Shown here: positions 1-7,691 of the stretch, in pieces
Layout of the letters: every line of letters begins with the position of its first letter
Position numbering within the stretch: the first letter of the stretch is position 1
Source of the DNA: an uncultured Ruminococcus sp.
Lineage (GTDB): Bacteria > Bacillota > Clostridia > Oscillospirales > Ruminococcaceae
Assembly (NCBI GenBank): GCA_947627625.1
Contig: CANQWR010000001.1
Span: 62,001 to 126,000 of the forward strand
Reading direction: 5' to 3'
Length of the DNA stretch: 64,000 nt
Position numbers and translations under genes: made by a program
The notes under the pieces: model-generated
Told to the model about the DNA's origin: nothing
The model's database searches: none
The model's input: only the letters and a program-made list of their open reading frames with translations

Positions 1-350
1 CAAAATATATGGAAAAGGGAGTTATAGAAGTCGCTCCGCTTGCCTATATGAGGGGAAGAACTCTTGACGAGGCTTTTATTATCCTTGACGAGGCACAGAA
101 TACGACTTCCGAACAGATAAAAATGTTCCTGACAAGACTCGGCAACGAGAGCAGAATGGCTATAACAGGCGATATAACTCAGACAGACCTCCCTGCGGAC
201 AAAAAATCGGGTCTTGTTGAGGCTATGAAAGTCCTGAGAGGAGTACCCGATATAGCTATACACAGGTTCACGGAAAAGGACGTTGTGAGAAACAGTCTTG
301 TTCAGGATATTATAAGGGCGTATGAAAAATATAGTGAAAGGAAAAAATAA
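1..350 (+). CDS. phoH: PhoH-like ATPase, C-terminal part (5' end outside window)
   Basis: This is the last ~115 codons of a PhoH family P-loop ATPase. The reading frame is open to the window edge (codons in phase with position 3), so the ATG at 9 is internal. The Walker B region is visible as [12 protein letters not shown], preceded by [13 protein letters not shown], both hallmarks of PhoH. The Walker A region must lie upstream. PhoH proteins are cytosolic NTPases or RNA helicase-like proteins of unsettled role that are often next to ybeY, as here; ybeY follows after 5 bp. That neighbourhood supports a role in RNA or ribosome metabolism (inference). Confidence 0.93.
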   Translation, partial: KYMEKGVIEVAPLAYMRGRTLDEAFIILDEAQNTTSEQIKMFLTRLGNESRMAITGDITQTDLPADKKSGLVEAMKVLRGVPDIAIHRFTEKDVVRNSLVQDIIRAYEKYSERKK

Positions 351-355
351 AAATT

Positions 356-868
356 ATGTTGAAACTGAAAGTATATGTAAAGAACAACCAGACGGAAGTA
401 AAAGTTCCCGTGGGGATAAGACTGCTGATAAGAAGATGTTGTCAGGCAGTCCTTATAACCGAAAATTTTGACAAGTCGGCAGAAGTGAGCGTGTCTTTTG
501 TGAGTAATGAAGAGATAAAGAATCTCAACAAGATATACCGCAAAAAGGACGCTGTTACGGACGTTCTGTCGTTCCCGCTGACGGGTGAGGACGGCAAGGA
601 GGAGATAAATCCCGAAACAGGTGCGATACAGCTCGGCGATATAGTCATATCTCTGGAGACCGCCGTCAAACAGGCACAGAATTTCGGTCACTCCCTTGAG
701 AGGGAAATCGGTTTTCTGACGGTACACTCAATGCTCCATCTGCTCGGATACGACCACGAGACAAGCCAGCTTGACCAGAGAATAATGCGTGAGAAAGAGG
801 AGTCTGTCCTTGAAGAACTCGGAATATCAAGAGATGTGACGTTTGTAAATCAGGGGGACGGCGAATAA
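356..868 (+). CDS. ybeY: Endoribonuclease YbeY (rRNA maturation factor)
   Basis: A 170-residue protein with the zinc motif HSMLHLLGYDH (HxxxHxxGxxH) about 50 residues from the C terminus, plus the family core RKKDAVTDVLSFPL and GDIVIS. YbeY is a metal-dependent single-strand RNase involved in 16S rRNA 3'-end maturation and ribosome quality control. It lies directly behind phoH, and its TAA overlaps the ATG of era by one base (TAATG), so the three are probably cotranslated. The dgkA and cdd genes often found between ybeY and era are absent here; cdd is at 22.9 kb. Confidence 0.95.
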   Translation: MLKLKVYVKNNQTEVKVPVGIRLLIRRCCQAVLITENFDKSAEVSVSFVSNEEIKNLNKIYRKKDAVTDVLSFPLTGEDGKEEINPETGAIQLGDIVISLETAVKQAQNFGHSLEREIGFLTVHSMLHLLGYDHETSQLDQRIMREKEESVLEELGISRDVTFVNQGDGE

Positions 869-1758
869 TGTCAAGAACAGCGTTCATAACGATCGCAGGC
901 AGGACCAATGCGGGAAAATCTTCACTTCTCAATGCGATAGTGGGGGAGAAAATAGCGTCTGTCAGCAGTAAACCCCAGACCACAAGGACACGCATAACAG
1001 GTATAAAAAATATTGACGATGTACAGCTTGTGTTTTTTGACACTCCCGGTCTGCACAAGCCCGTCAATAAACTAAGCAGTCATATGCTTGATACGGTCAG
1101 GGAGTCTGTCAGCGATATTGACGGTGTTGTCTTTGTGAGCGACTGCACAAGGGAGATAACACAGCAGGAGACTGAACTTCTCGGATCTGTGAGCAAATCG
1201 GGAATACCCGTGATACTCGTCCTGAACAAAATAGATTTGCTGAAAAGCATGAGCGACATTGCCCCCGTTATATCCGAACTCACGGAAAAATTTAATTTTG
1301 AAGCGGTAATTCCCGTGAGCGTCAAGGAAAAAAACGGCGTGGACATAGTTATAGACGAGATAATGAAACTCTCCAGCGAATCAGTACACTACTTCCCCGA
1401 TGACATGATTACGGACCAGCCCGAGAGGGTGCTTGCGGGGGAGATGATAAGGGAGAAACTTCTTGAGCTTCTGCGTGATGAAGTACCCCATGGAATAGCT
1501 GTCGGAGTTGAGAAGATGTCCGAGAGGGAGAACAGCGACATTCTTGACATATATGCGGTCATATATTGCGAGAGGGAGTCCCACAAGGGAATAATAATTG
1601 GGAAAGGCGGTAGTATGCTGAAAAAAGCCTCCACACAGGCGAGACTTGAACTTGAAAAATTTTTCGGCATAAAGGTGAACCTTAAGTGTTGGGTGAAAGT
1701 CAAGGAGGACTGGCGGAACAGAGAGGGAATAATCAGGAGTTTCGGTTTGTCGGAATAA
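868..1758 (+). CDS. era: GTPase Era
   Basis: A 296-residue Era-type GTPase that binds the 3' end of 16S rRNA during 30S assembly. The G1 loop reads GRTNAGKSS where most Eras have GRPNVGKSS; G3 is DTPG and G4 is NKID. The C-terminal KH domain carries GIIIGKGGSMLKKA, followed by the usual family end with W and K residues. Length matches the family (about 300). The start overlaps the ybeY stop. A repeat element begins directly after the stop and separates era from yqzL-recO. Confidence 0.96.
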   Translation: MSRTAFITIAGRTNAGKSSLLNAIVGEKIASVSSKPQTTRTRITGIKNIDDVQLVFFDTPGLHKPVNKLSSHMLDTVRESVSDIDGVVFVSDCTREITQQETELLGSVSKSGIPVILVLNKIDLLKSMSDIAPVISELTEKFNFEAVIPVSVKEKNGVDIVIDEIMKLSSESVHYFPDDMITDQPERVLAGEMIREKLLELLRDEVPHGIAVGVEKMSERENSDILDIYAVIYCERESHKGIIIGKGGSMLKKASTQARLELEKFFGIKVNLKCWVKVKEDWRNREGIIRSFGLSE

Positions 1759-1771
1759 ACCCCAAAGCCCC

Positions 1772-1990
1772 GAATTAAATCGATAGAATAATTATGGGGG
1801 GTTCGGGGGGATGCTTCCCCCCGACGGGGGTTTGGGGGCAGAGCCCCCAATGGGGGTTCAGGGGGCAACGCCCCCTGCCTCCTGTCGTTCTAAACTAAAA
1901 AATATTAAATCTCTAAAAAAATATAATTTTAATAAAATTATTTTTTGGGGGAAGAATCCCCTCGCCCCCATGATGGGCTACTGTTTTAAT
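1772..1990 (+). repeat. Composite intergenic repeat, copy 1 (A + B + inverted A end)
   Basis: This fills most of the 343-bp gap 1759-2101. Module A (about 1794-1893) has three hairpins: GGGGGGATGCTTCCCCCC, GGGGGCAGAGCCCCC and GGGGGCAACGCCCCC. It is followed by module B, an AT-rich inverted repeat at about 1913-1950. The right end (about 1947-1991) is the A left end in inverse orientation: its reverse complement reads GAATTAAAACAGTAG then CATGGGGG, against GAATTAAATCGATAG then TTATGGGGG on the left. The copy therefore has imperfect inverted ends of about 28 bp. No protein is supported here; the remaining 1991-2101 is AT-rich. Confidence 0.88.
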
Positions 1991-2101
1991 TCTGTGCAAA
2001 CAATTTCCGCTTATAACAGGACATTTTGTGAGAAAAATATAGTTATAATAAAATAAAAATATAATTATTATAATAAAAATATATCGGGAGATGTTTTGTA
2101 T

Positions 2102-2266
2102 ATGGCACAAGATCACGACAAAAAAAGCAGTCTGAATGCCCTGTGGAACAAGTTCACGGCTACGGGTTCGGTGGCGGATTATCTCGCTTATTCTGCTCTC
2201 AGAGGTGAAAATTATGACGATAGTGGACGGAATAGTCCTGAAAGAGCGTACTGTAGGGGAACATGA
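2102..2266 (+). CDS. yqzL: YqzL family small protein
   Basis: A 54-residue reading frame starting MAQDHDKKSSLNALWNKF and containing ATGSVADYLAYSALRG. The LWxxFxxTGSVxDYL core and the position between era and recO match the YqzL family (about 45-55 residues, function unknown). GGGAG precedes the ATG at about 2094. The last 53 bp overlap the recO start in another frame; the recO ribosome binding site lies inside yqzL, which implies translational coupling. Confidence 0.8.
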   Translation: MAQDHDKKSSLNALWNKFTATGSVADYLAYSALRGENYDDSGRNSPERAYCRGT

Positions 2267-2975
2267 CAAATTTGTTGACATTCTCACAAGGGATAGCGGA
2301 GTTGTGGAGGCTGTCGTCAGGGGAGTCAAAAAAATAAACTCAAAGACGGCAAGCTCTTCACAGCTCTTTGCCTATTCACGTTTCTGTCTGCAAAGCCGTG
2401 GAAAATATATTTACATAAACAGTGCCGAACCTGTACACATTTTTTACAAGCTGAGAAATTCCCTGTCGAAAGTCTCCCTCGCCTGCTATTTTTCGGACGT
2501 TGTGAGATACTGCGTGCAGGAGAACACCGACAGCGAAAATGTCCTGAGACTTCTGCTTAATACGCTTTATTTTCTTGAAAACGACAGGCGTGGTGAGGCT
2601 ATGCTGAAAAGCATATTTGAGGTGCGGTTTATGGCGGAGACAGGTTTTATGCCCGATATTCTCGCCTGTCACAGGTGCGGACGCTTTGAGCCCGAGGAAC
2701 TTTTTATAGGCACTTCCGACGGCGTTTTTTACTGTAAAGACTGCTTTTCGGGTGAGAGTGAGAATTTTATGAAAGTAAATGCGGGTGTCCTGTCGGCAAT
2801 CAGACACATAGTTTTTTCGGAGTTTGAAAAGCTGTATAACTTCCGTGTCTCGGAGAGGACACAGAAAAGTCTCTCGGATTTTTCGGAGAGATACATTCTC
2901 AGCCGTACGGAGAGAAGTTTCAGAACTCTCGATTTTTACAAATCACTAATTACTTCAAAAGGGAATTTAATATGA
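2214..2975 (+). CDS. recO: DNA repair protein RecO
   Basis: A 253-residue RecO. The N-terminal OB fold begins MTIVDGIVLKERTVGEHDKF. A C-terminal zinc site is visible as CHRCGR then YCKDC (four Cys), as in Gram-positive RecO. It acts in the RecFOR pathway, annealing strands and loading RecA on SSB-coated DNA. I chose the ATG at 2214 because AGAGGTGA lies 6 bases upstream and the product then begins like the family; the longer frame from 2136 has no family similarity. The stop overlaps mutS2 (ATGA). Confidence 0.94.
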   Translation: MTIVDGIVLKERTVGEHDKFVDILTRDSGVVEAVVRGVKKINSKTASSSQLFAYSRFCLQSRGKYIYINSAEPVHIFYKLRNSLSKVSLACYFSDVVRYCVQENTDSENVLRLLLNTLYFLENDRRGEAMLKSIFEVRFMAETGFMPDILACHRCGRFEPEELFIGTSDGVFYCKDCFSGESENFMKVNAGVLSAIRHIVFSEFEKLYNFRVSERTQKSLSDFSERYILSRTERSFRTLDFYKSLITSKGNLI

Positions 2976-5365
2976 ACAAATATCTTAAAACACTTGAACT
3001 TGACAAAATTCTTGAGAGACTTGCACAGCACGCCTCAAATGACGAGACAAGAAAAATGGCACTTGCACTCCGTCCCGACAGTGACCTTGAAAGAGTGAGA
3101 TACGAAAATATAAAGACAAATCAGGCTCTTGAACTGTCTGTCAGGTTCGGAACGCCTCCTTTTACGGATTTTAAGGACATTTCCTCCGCCTGTGCAAGGG
3201 CGAAGTCGGGGGCAGTCCTTTCGCTCCGTGATTTGCTTGACATTGCGGGAATGCTCCGTCAGGTACACGACCTGCACAGGTGGTACGGCTCTTGTGAGAA
3301 CGTTGAGACCGAACTGAGCTATCTGTTTTCACAGCTTTCGCCTAACGACTATCTTCTTGACAGGCTTGAAAATTCGATAGTTTCCGAAAACGAGATAGCC
3401 GATTCTGCAAGTGCGGAACTTGCTACTATAAGAAGAAAAATAAACAGGGCAGAAATGCACCTGAGAGACACTCTTGACAAGATGGTGAAAAACAGGACTA
3501 CTCAGCAGTATTTGCAGGAGACAAGTGTCACAATGAGGGACGGCAGATTTGTACTTCCTGTAAAATCGGAGTACAGAAATCAGGTCAGCGGTCTTGTGCA
3601 CGACACATCGTCAACGGGGCAGACCATTTTTATCGAACCTATAGCGGTAGTCGAAGCTAACAACGATATAAGAATACTACAAGGTCAGGAGCAGGACGAA
3701 ATTGAGAGGATAATCCGTCAGCTTTGCAGGGAGTGCGGAGATAATGCCGACAGTATCATTTCAAATTACAGGACTTGTGCGGAACTCGATCTGTATTTTG
3801 CAAAGGCGAATTTTGGTGCGGTCCTGCACTGCACAATGCCCGAAATAGCTGATGACGGTGTTATAGATCTCAAAAAAGCCCGCCATCCTCTTCTTGACAG
3901 GGAAAAGGCAGTTCCGATAGATATATCGCTCGGGAAGAGCTATCAGGCTTTGATCATAACAGGACCGAACACGGGCGGAAAGACTGTCGCACTGAAAACA
4001 ACAGGGCTTCTGTGTGCAATGACTATGTGCGGACTTCTTATCCCCGTTGCGGAGAGGAGCAGGATTTCGGTTTTCAGGCATATTCTTGCGGACATAGGTG
4101 ACAGCCAGAGTATTGAACAGAATCTGTCCACTTTTTCCGCACACACAAACAAGGTCATAGAAATCATAAATACAGCCGACAAAAATTCTCTGATTTTGCT
4201 TGACGAACTCGGTTCGGGTACTGATCCCGTGGAGGGTTCTGCACTTGCGGTTGCGGTCATAAACAGGCTTATTGACAGTCAGGCTAAACTCATGGTGACA
4301 ACACACTATCAGGAGTTAAAAGTTTTTGCTATAGACAGTCCGTATGCGGAAAATGCGTCCTGTGAGTTTGACGTGGAGAATTTCCGACCTACTTACAGAC
4401 TTATAACATGTTCTCCGGGAAAGTCAAACGCCTTTGCAATATCCGAAAATCTGGGAATGCCTGCGGACATAATCATTGACGCAAAATCAAGAGTTAGCCG
4501 TGAGAACAGCCGTCTTGAAGAGGTCATAGAGAAGCTGGAGACTGCGAGAATTGAACTTGAACGCACACGGGAGGAAGTGAGAAAACTTGAAGTCCTTGCA
4601 AGGGAACACGAGGAGGAACTCCGAAAAGAGCGTGAGAGACTTGAAAATTCAAAGGCGGACGAACTCGAAAAGGCGAGAATACGTGCTATGACTATCATTG
4701 AACAGACAAAAGCGGAGTCCAATGAGCTTATAGGCGAACTTGAAAAGCTGAGGCGTGAAAAGGAGAGAGAGTCTTTTTCAAAGGACGTTTCGGGCATGAA
4801 GTCAAAAATAAGGCAGAGTTTCAGGAGTATGTACGACACTGCAAACCCTCTTGACGTTGGCAGCGGATATGATGAGGACTATGTACTGCCGAGGGAACTC
4901 AAAAAGGGCGACAGGGTTTATGCGGTTGACCTTAAAAGAGAGGGAGTTGTCAGCGGAGAGCCCGACGGAAGCGGTTTTGTGATGGTACAGATGGGTTCAA
5001 TGAAAACCAAGCTGAACGTCTCACGGCTCAGGCTTGACGAGACACCTGTTAAAAAAGCTCCGACCGAAAAACGTCCCGTCAGGAGAAACACCGGAAAAGT
5101 AGGCGTAAAGACGGAGAGAAGGGGAAGTCTCGAACTGGACATAAGGGGCTGTACCTGTGATGACGGCGTATATCAGCTTGATTCGTTCATAGACAGTGCA
5201 GTGATGTCGCATATTTCGACTGTAACCGTCATTCACGGCAAGGGTACGGGGCAACTCCGCAAGGCGGTACATCAGAGACTTGCAAATCACCCGTCCGTCA
5301 AAAAATTCAGGCTTGGCGTTTTCGGTGAGGGCGAGGACGGCGTGACGATAGTTGAATTAAAATAA
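2972..5365 (+). CDS. mutS2: Endonuclease MutS2
   Basis: A 797-residue MutS2: N-terminal core and clamp, an ATPase domain with Walker A GPNTGGKT (about residues 331-338) and LILLDELGSGTDP, a long charged coiled coil (about 515-620), and a C-terminal Smr nuclease domain with LELDIRG and VIHGKGTGQLR. MutS2 acts on recombination intermediates and stalled or collided ribosomes rather than mismatch repair. Its ATG overlaps the recO stop by 4 bases. An A/T-only linker (5366-5405) follows, then the tRNA promoter. Confidence 0.96.
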   Translation: MNKYLKTLELDKILERLAQHASNDETRKMALALRPDSDLERVRYENIKTNQALELSVRFGTPPFTDFKDISSACARAKSGAVLSLRDLLDIAGMLRQVHDLHRWYGSCENVETELSYLFSQLSPNDYLLDRLENSIVSENEIADSASAELATIRRKINRAEMHLRDTLDKMVKNRTTQQYLQETSVTMRDGRFVLPVKSEYRNQVSGLVHDTSSTGQTIFIEPIAVVEANNDIRILQGQEQDEIERIIRQLCRECGDNADSIISNYRTCAELDLYFAKANFGAVLHCTMPEIADDGVIDLKKARHPLLDREKAVPIDISLGKSYQALIITGPNTGGKTVALKTTGLLCAMTMCGLLIPVAERSRISVFRHILADIGDSQSIEQNLSTFSAHTNKVIEIINTADKNSLILLDELGSGTDPVEGSALAVAVINRLIDSQAKLMVTTHYQELKVFAIDSPYAENASCEFDVENFRPTYRLITCSPGKSNAFAISENLGMPADIIIDAKSRVSRENSRLEEVIEKLETARIELERTREEVRKLEVLAREHEEELRKERERLENSKADELEKARIRAMTIIEQTKAESNELIGELEKLRREKERESFSKDVSGMKSKIRQSFRSMYDTANPLDVGSGYDEDYVLPRELKKGDRVYAVDLKREGVVSGEPDGSGFVMVQMGSMKTKLNVSRLRLDETPVKKAPTEKRPVRRNTGKVGVKTERRGSLELDIRGCTCDDGVYQLDSFIDSAVMSHISTVTVIHGKGTGQLRKAVHQRLANHPSVKKFRLGVFGEGEDGVTIVELK

Positions 5366-5418
5366 TATTAAAATAATAAATTAAAATATTAAAATAAATA
5401 AAATTTTTGGAAAACCCC

Positions 5419-5447
5419 TTGACAAATCGGAAATTATGTGTTATAAT
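5419..5447 (+). promoter_or_regulatory. Sigma-A promoter for tRNA-Leu
   Basis: A perfect consensus: TTGACA (5419-5424), 17-bp spacer, TATAAT (5442-5447), 13 bp ahead of the tRNA. This fits a strong constitutive stable-RNA promoter. Confidence 0.9.
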
Positions 5448-5460
5448 GGAATACGTTGAT

Positions 5461-5547
5461 GCGGATATGGCGGAATAGGCAGACGCGCATGGTTCAGGTC
5501 CATGTGAACGCAAGTTCATGCAGGTTCAACTCCTGTTATCCGCACCA
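5461..5547 (+). tRNA. tRNA-Leu (anticodon CAG)
   Basis: An 87-nt class II tRNA. The acceptor stem pairs GCGGATA with TATCCGC, with ACCA encoded at the 3' end (5544-5547). The anticodon stem CATGG/CCATG encloses TTCAGGT, giving anticodon CAG. The long variable arm is TGAAC-GCAA-GTTCA, and the T loop is TTCAACT. It reads CUG leucine codons. It stands alone between mutS2 and tyrA behind its own consensus promoter. Confidence 0.97.
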
Positions 5548-5586
5548 TGTATTTTAGTAAAAAAATAATAATATACACGCCCTGTA

Positions 5587-5615
5587 TTGACTTCTTTGCT
5601 GTAAAGTGGTATACT
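5587..5615 (+). promoter_or_regulatory. Sigma-A promoter for tyrA
   Basis: TTGACT (5587-5592), 17-bp spacer, TATACT (5610-5615), 40 bp before the tyrA ATG. Confidence 0.8.
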
Positions 5616-5654
5616 TTACTGCGGAAGATATGATTTTGAAAGGCGTGTTTTTTT

Positions 5655-6506
5655 ATGAATATACTCGTTGCAGGTCTTGGTCTGATAGGCGGTTCGATTT
5701 GTAAGGCTCTCAAAAAGTACACAGGTCACACCGTCACGGGCTTTGACATAAACCACGATATTGAGGAGTCCGCTATGCGTGACGTTGCTCTGGACAGCGT
5801 TTTTGACGGCAGTTTTTCGGGGCTTGACATTGTTATAACAGCACTTTTCCCCGATGCTTCCGAAAAATTTTTCCGTGAGAACATAGCGAAAATGGACAAA
5901 AATACTCTCCTGACGGACGTTTGCGGAATAAAGGGCGATTTTTCACGAAGAGTGAGAGAGCTTGCAGTCGGAAACGGTATGCGTTACATAGGCATTCACC
6001 CCATGGCGGGAAAGGAGTTCGGCGGTTATCACAACAGCACGCCGAACCTTTTCAGGGGTGCGAATTTTATTGTCACACCAACGGAGCAGGACAGTCGGGA
6101 GGACGTTGAAATCCTGAAAAATTTAGCTGTCGAACTCGGTGCGGGAAAGATAGTCGTGACCTCCCCCGACAACCACGACAAAATGATTGCCTACACCTCA
6201 CAGCTTGCACATATAGTCTCAAGTGCGTATGTAAAGAGTCCCGAATTACTGCTTGAATGCGGTTTCAGCGGGGGAAGTTTTCAGGACATGACCAGAATCG
6301 CCACTATGAACGAAAAAATGTGGACTGAACTTTTCATGCAGAACAGGGAAAATCTTCTGTTTGAACTTGACACTCTTCTCGAAAATCTCAGAAAGTACAG
6401 GGATGCACTCGAAAACAGCGATTATGAAACTATGTCGGGACTTATAGCGGAGGGCAGGAAACTCAAAGAGGACAACATAAGGCACAGGGTCGGACAGCCT
6501 AATTAA
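5655..6506 (+). CDS. tyrA: Prephenate dehydrogenase
   Basis: A 283-residue TyrA-type NAD(P)-dependent dehydrogenase converting prephenate to 4-hydroxyphenylpyruvate for tyrosine synthesis. The Rossmann motif GLGLIGGS begins at residue 7. The substrate region shows GIHPMAGKEFGG, with the catalytic His and the conserved HPMAGxE, and the C-terminal half includes TSQLAHIVSSA. No ACT or chorismate mutase domain is attached, so it is a single-function short form. It has its own promoter and converges on the pseudouridine synthase gene with a 16-bp gap. Confidence 0.92.
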   Translation: MNILVAGLGLIGGSICKALKKYTGHTVTGFDINHDIEESAMRDVALDSVFDGSFSGLDIVITALFPDASEKFFRENIAKMDKNTLLTDVCGIKGDFSRRVRELAVGNGMRYIGIHPMAGKEFGGYHNSTPNLFRGANFIVTPTEQDSREDVEILKNLAVELGAGKIVVTSPDNHDKMIAYTSQLAHIVSSAYVKSPELLLECGFSGGSFQDMTRIATMNEKMWTELFMQNRENLLFELDTLLENLRKYRDALENSDYETMSGLIAEGRKLKEDNIRHRVGQPN

Positions 6507-6522
6507 GATAGATTAAAATATT

Positions 6523-7467
6523 TTAATTAAAATATTTCTCAAACCCGTCGTCACATTTGATTTCAATATTGTTAAGATATTTAAGGGGAGAGTTTTCCCC
6601 GAATCTGAATTTCAGACTGCACGCACAGAGGGCTTGTGTGAAAACGCCGTGACGCTTGTTTGCGGATATATCGCCGTATTTTCCGTCACCGAGTACGGGA
6701 CAGCCAATGTGTGCGAGGTGAGCCCTTATCTGGTGGGTTCTGCCCGTGTAGAGCGTCACTTCAAGGAGATAAAGCCCCGATCTTTCTTTGAGAACTTTAT
6801 AGCCCGTCTTTATTTCCCTGAAACCGTCAAGAGGAGTGTCGGAGATTTTCACGATATTTCTGTTTTCGTCCTTGTGGTGGTAGGCGGTCATTATAGCTGA
6901 ATTTTCGGGGGGAGCGGAGACAGTTATACAGTGGTAGATTTTTTCTGTAAGACCGTTTTTTATTGCGGAGTTTATCTCACGGAGAGACTGGGCATTTTTT
7001 GCGGTGAGGACTATCCCCTCTGTGTTTCTGTCGAGACGGTTGCAGAGTGCAGGGGAAAAAGAGTTTTCCGAATCGGGGGAGTACTCACCCTTTTTATACA
7101 GGTACAGCTTTACACGGTCAATTAGGGTGTCGGAACTGCTTTGCTGATTGGAGTGGCAGTCGAGCCCTTTCGGCTTGCGGACTGCTATCAAATTTTCGTC
7201 CTCATAGACTATTTCGGGAATATTTCCCGCACCAAAAAAAACGGTGTCGGGAGACTTTTTGCCCGAAAGGTCATCGGGGACGTAAATTTTCACGGTGTCG
7301 CCCTCTTTGAGAATATCGGAGACGGAACAGCGTTTGCCGTTTATTTTTATGTCCTTTTTTCTTATGAGCCTGTACATCATACTCTTGGGCATTTCGGGCA
7401 TCGCTTTGAGGACAAACTTGTCAATTCGCTGTCCTGCGTCATTTTTACCTATAAAAAACTCTCTCAT
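6523..7467 (-). CDS. RluA family pseudouridine synthase
   Basis: A 314-residue RluA/RluC-type rRNA pseudouridine synthase. It has an N-terminal S4-like RNA-binding domain (GQRIDKFVLKAMPEMPKSMM) and a catalytic domain with NRLDRNTEGIVLTAK, where the HRLD signature is NRLD (Asp is the catalytic residue), and GRTHQIRAHLAHIG. The frame stays open upstream to 7737, but the ATG at 7467 is preceded by AAAGGAGTG and begins the S4 domain, so the 90-residue extension is rejected. The target uridine cannot be told from sequence. It is divergent from the GH25 gene. Confidence 0.92.
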   Translation of the reverse strand: MREFFIGKNDAGQRIDKFVLKAMPEMPKSMMYRLIRKKDIKINGKRCSVSDILKEGDTVKIYVPDDLSGKKSPDTVFFGAGNIPEIVYEDENLIAVRKPKGLDCHSNQQSSSDTLIDRVKLYLYKKGEYSPDSENSFSPALCNRLDRNTEGIVLTAKNAQSLREINSAIKNGLTEKIYHCITVSAPPENSAIMTAYHHKDENRNIVKISDTPLDGFREIKTGYKVLKERSGLYLLEVTLYTGRTHQIRAHLAHIGCPVLGDGKYGDISANKRHGVFTQALCACSLKFRFGENSPLKYLNNIEIKCDDGFEKYFN

Positions 7468-7579
7468 ATCAGGTACACTCCTTTTATGTATATATTCAAC
7501 AAAAAAAATATTTATTTCTGTGCATTTGTGACGAAAACCAAAGTTTTTAATTAAATAAAAAATAAATTTGTCTGAGGGG

Positions 7580-7608
7580 TTGAATTTATGCACGGTTTGT
7601 GTTATAAT
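7580..7608 (+). promoter_or_regulatory. Promoter for the GH25 gene
   Basis: TTGAAT (7580-7585), 17-bp spacer, TATAAT (7603-7608). It gives a leader of about 75 nt before the ATG at 7692. Confidence 0.75.
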
Positions 7609-7691
7609 GATTTTCGGATTGTAATAAATTTGTAATTTTTGTTTAAGATTTGTTTCGCAAGACCAATATTTCAAAAGAAGGGAAAATAATA

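Noticed and set aside
1811..2056. Open reading frames through repeat copies (for example products starting MGGSGGFFPP or MLPPDGGLG)
   Set aside because: The G/C hairpin array lacks stop codons in several frames on both strands. The same peptides recur wherever an A module lies, in either orientation and without ribosome binding sites, so they are by-products of the repeat.
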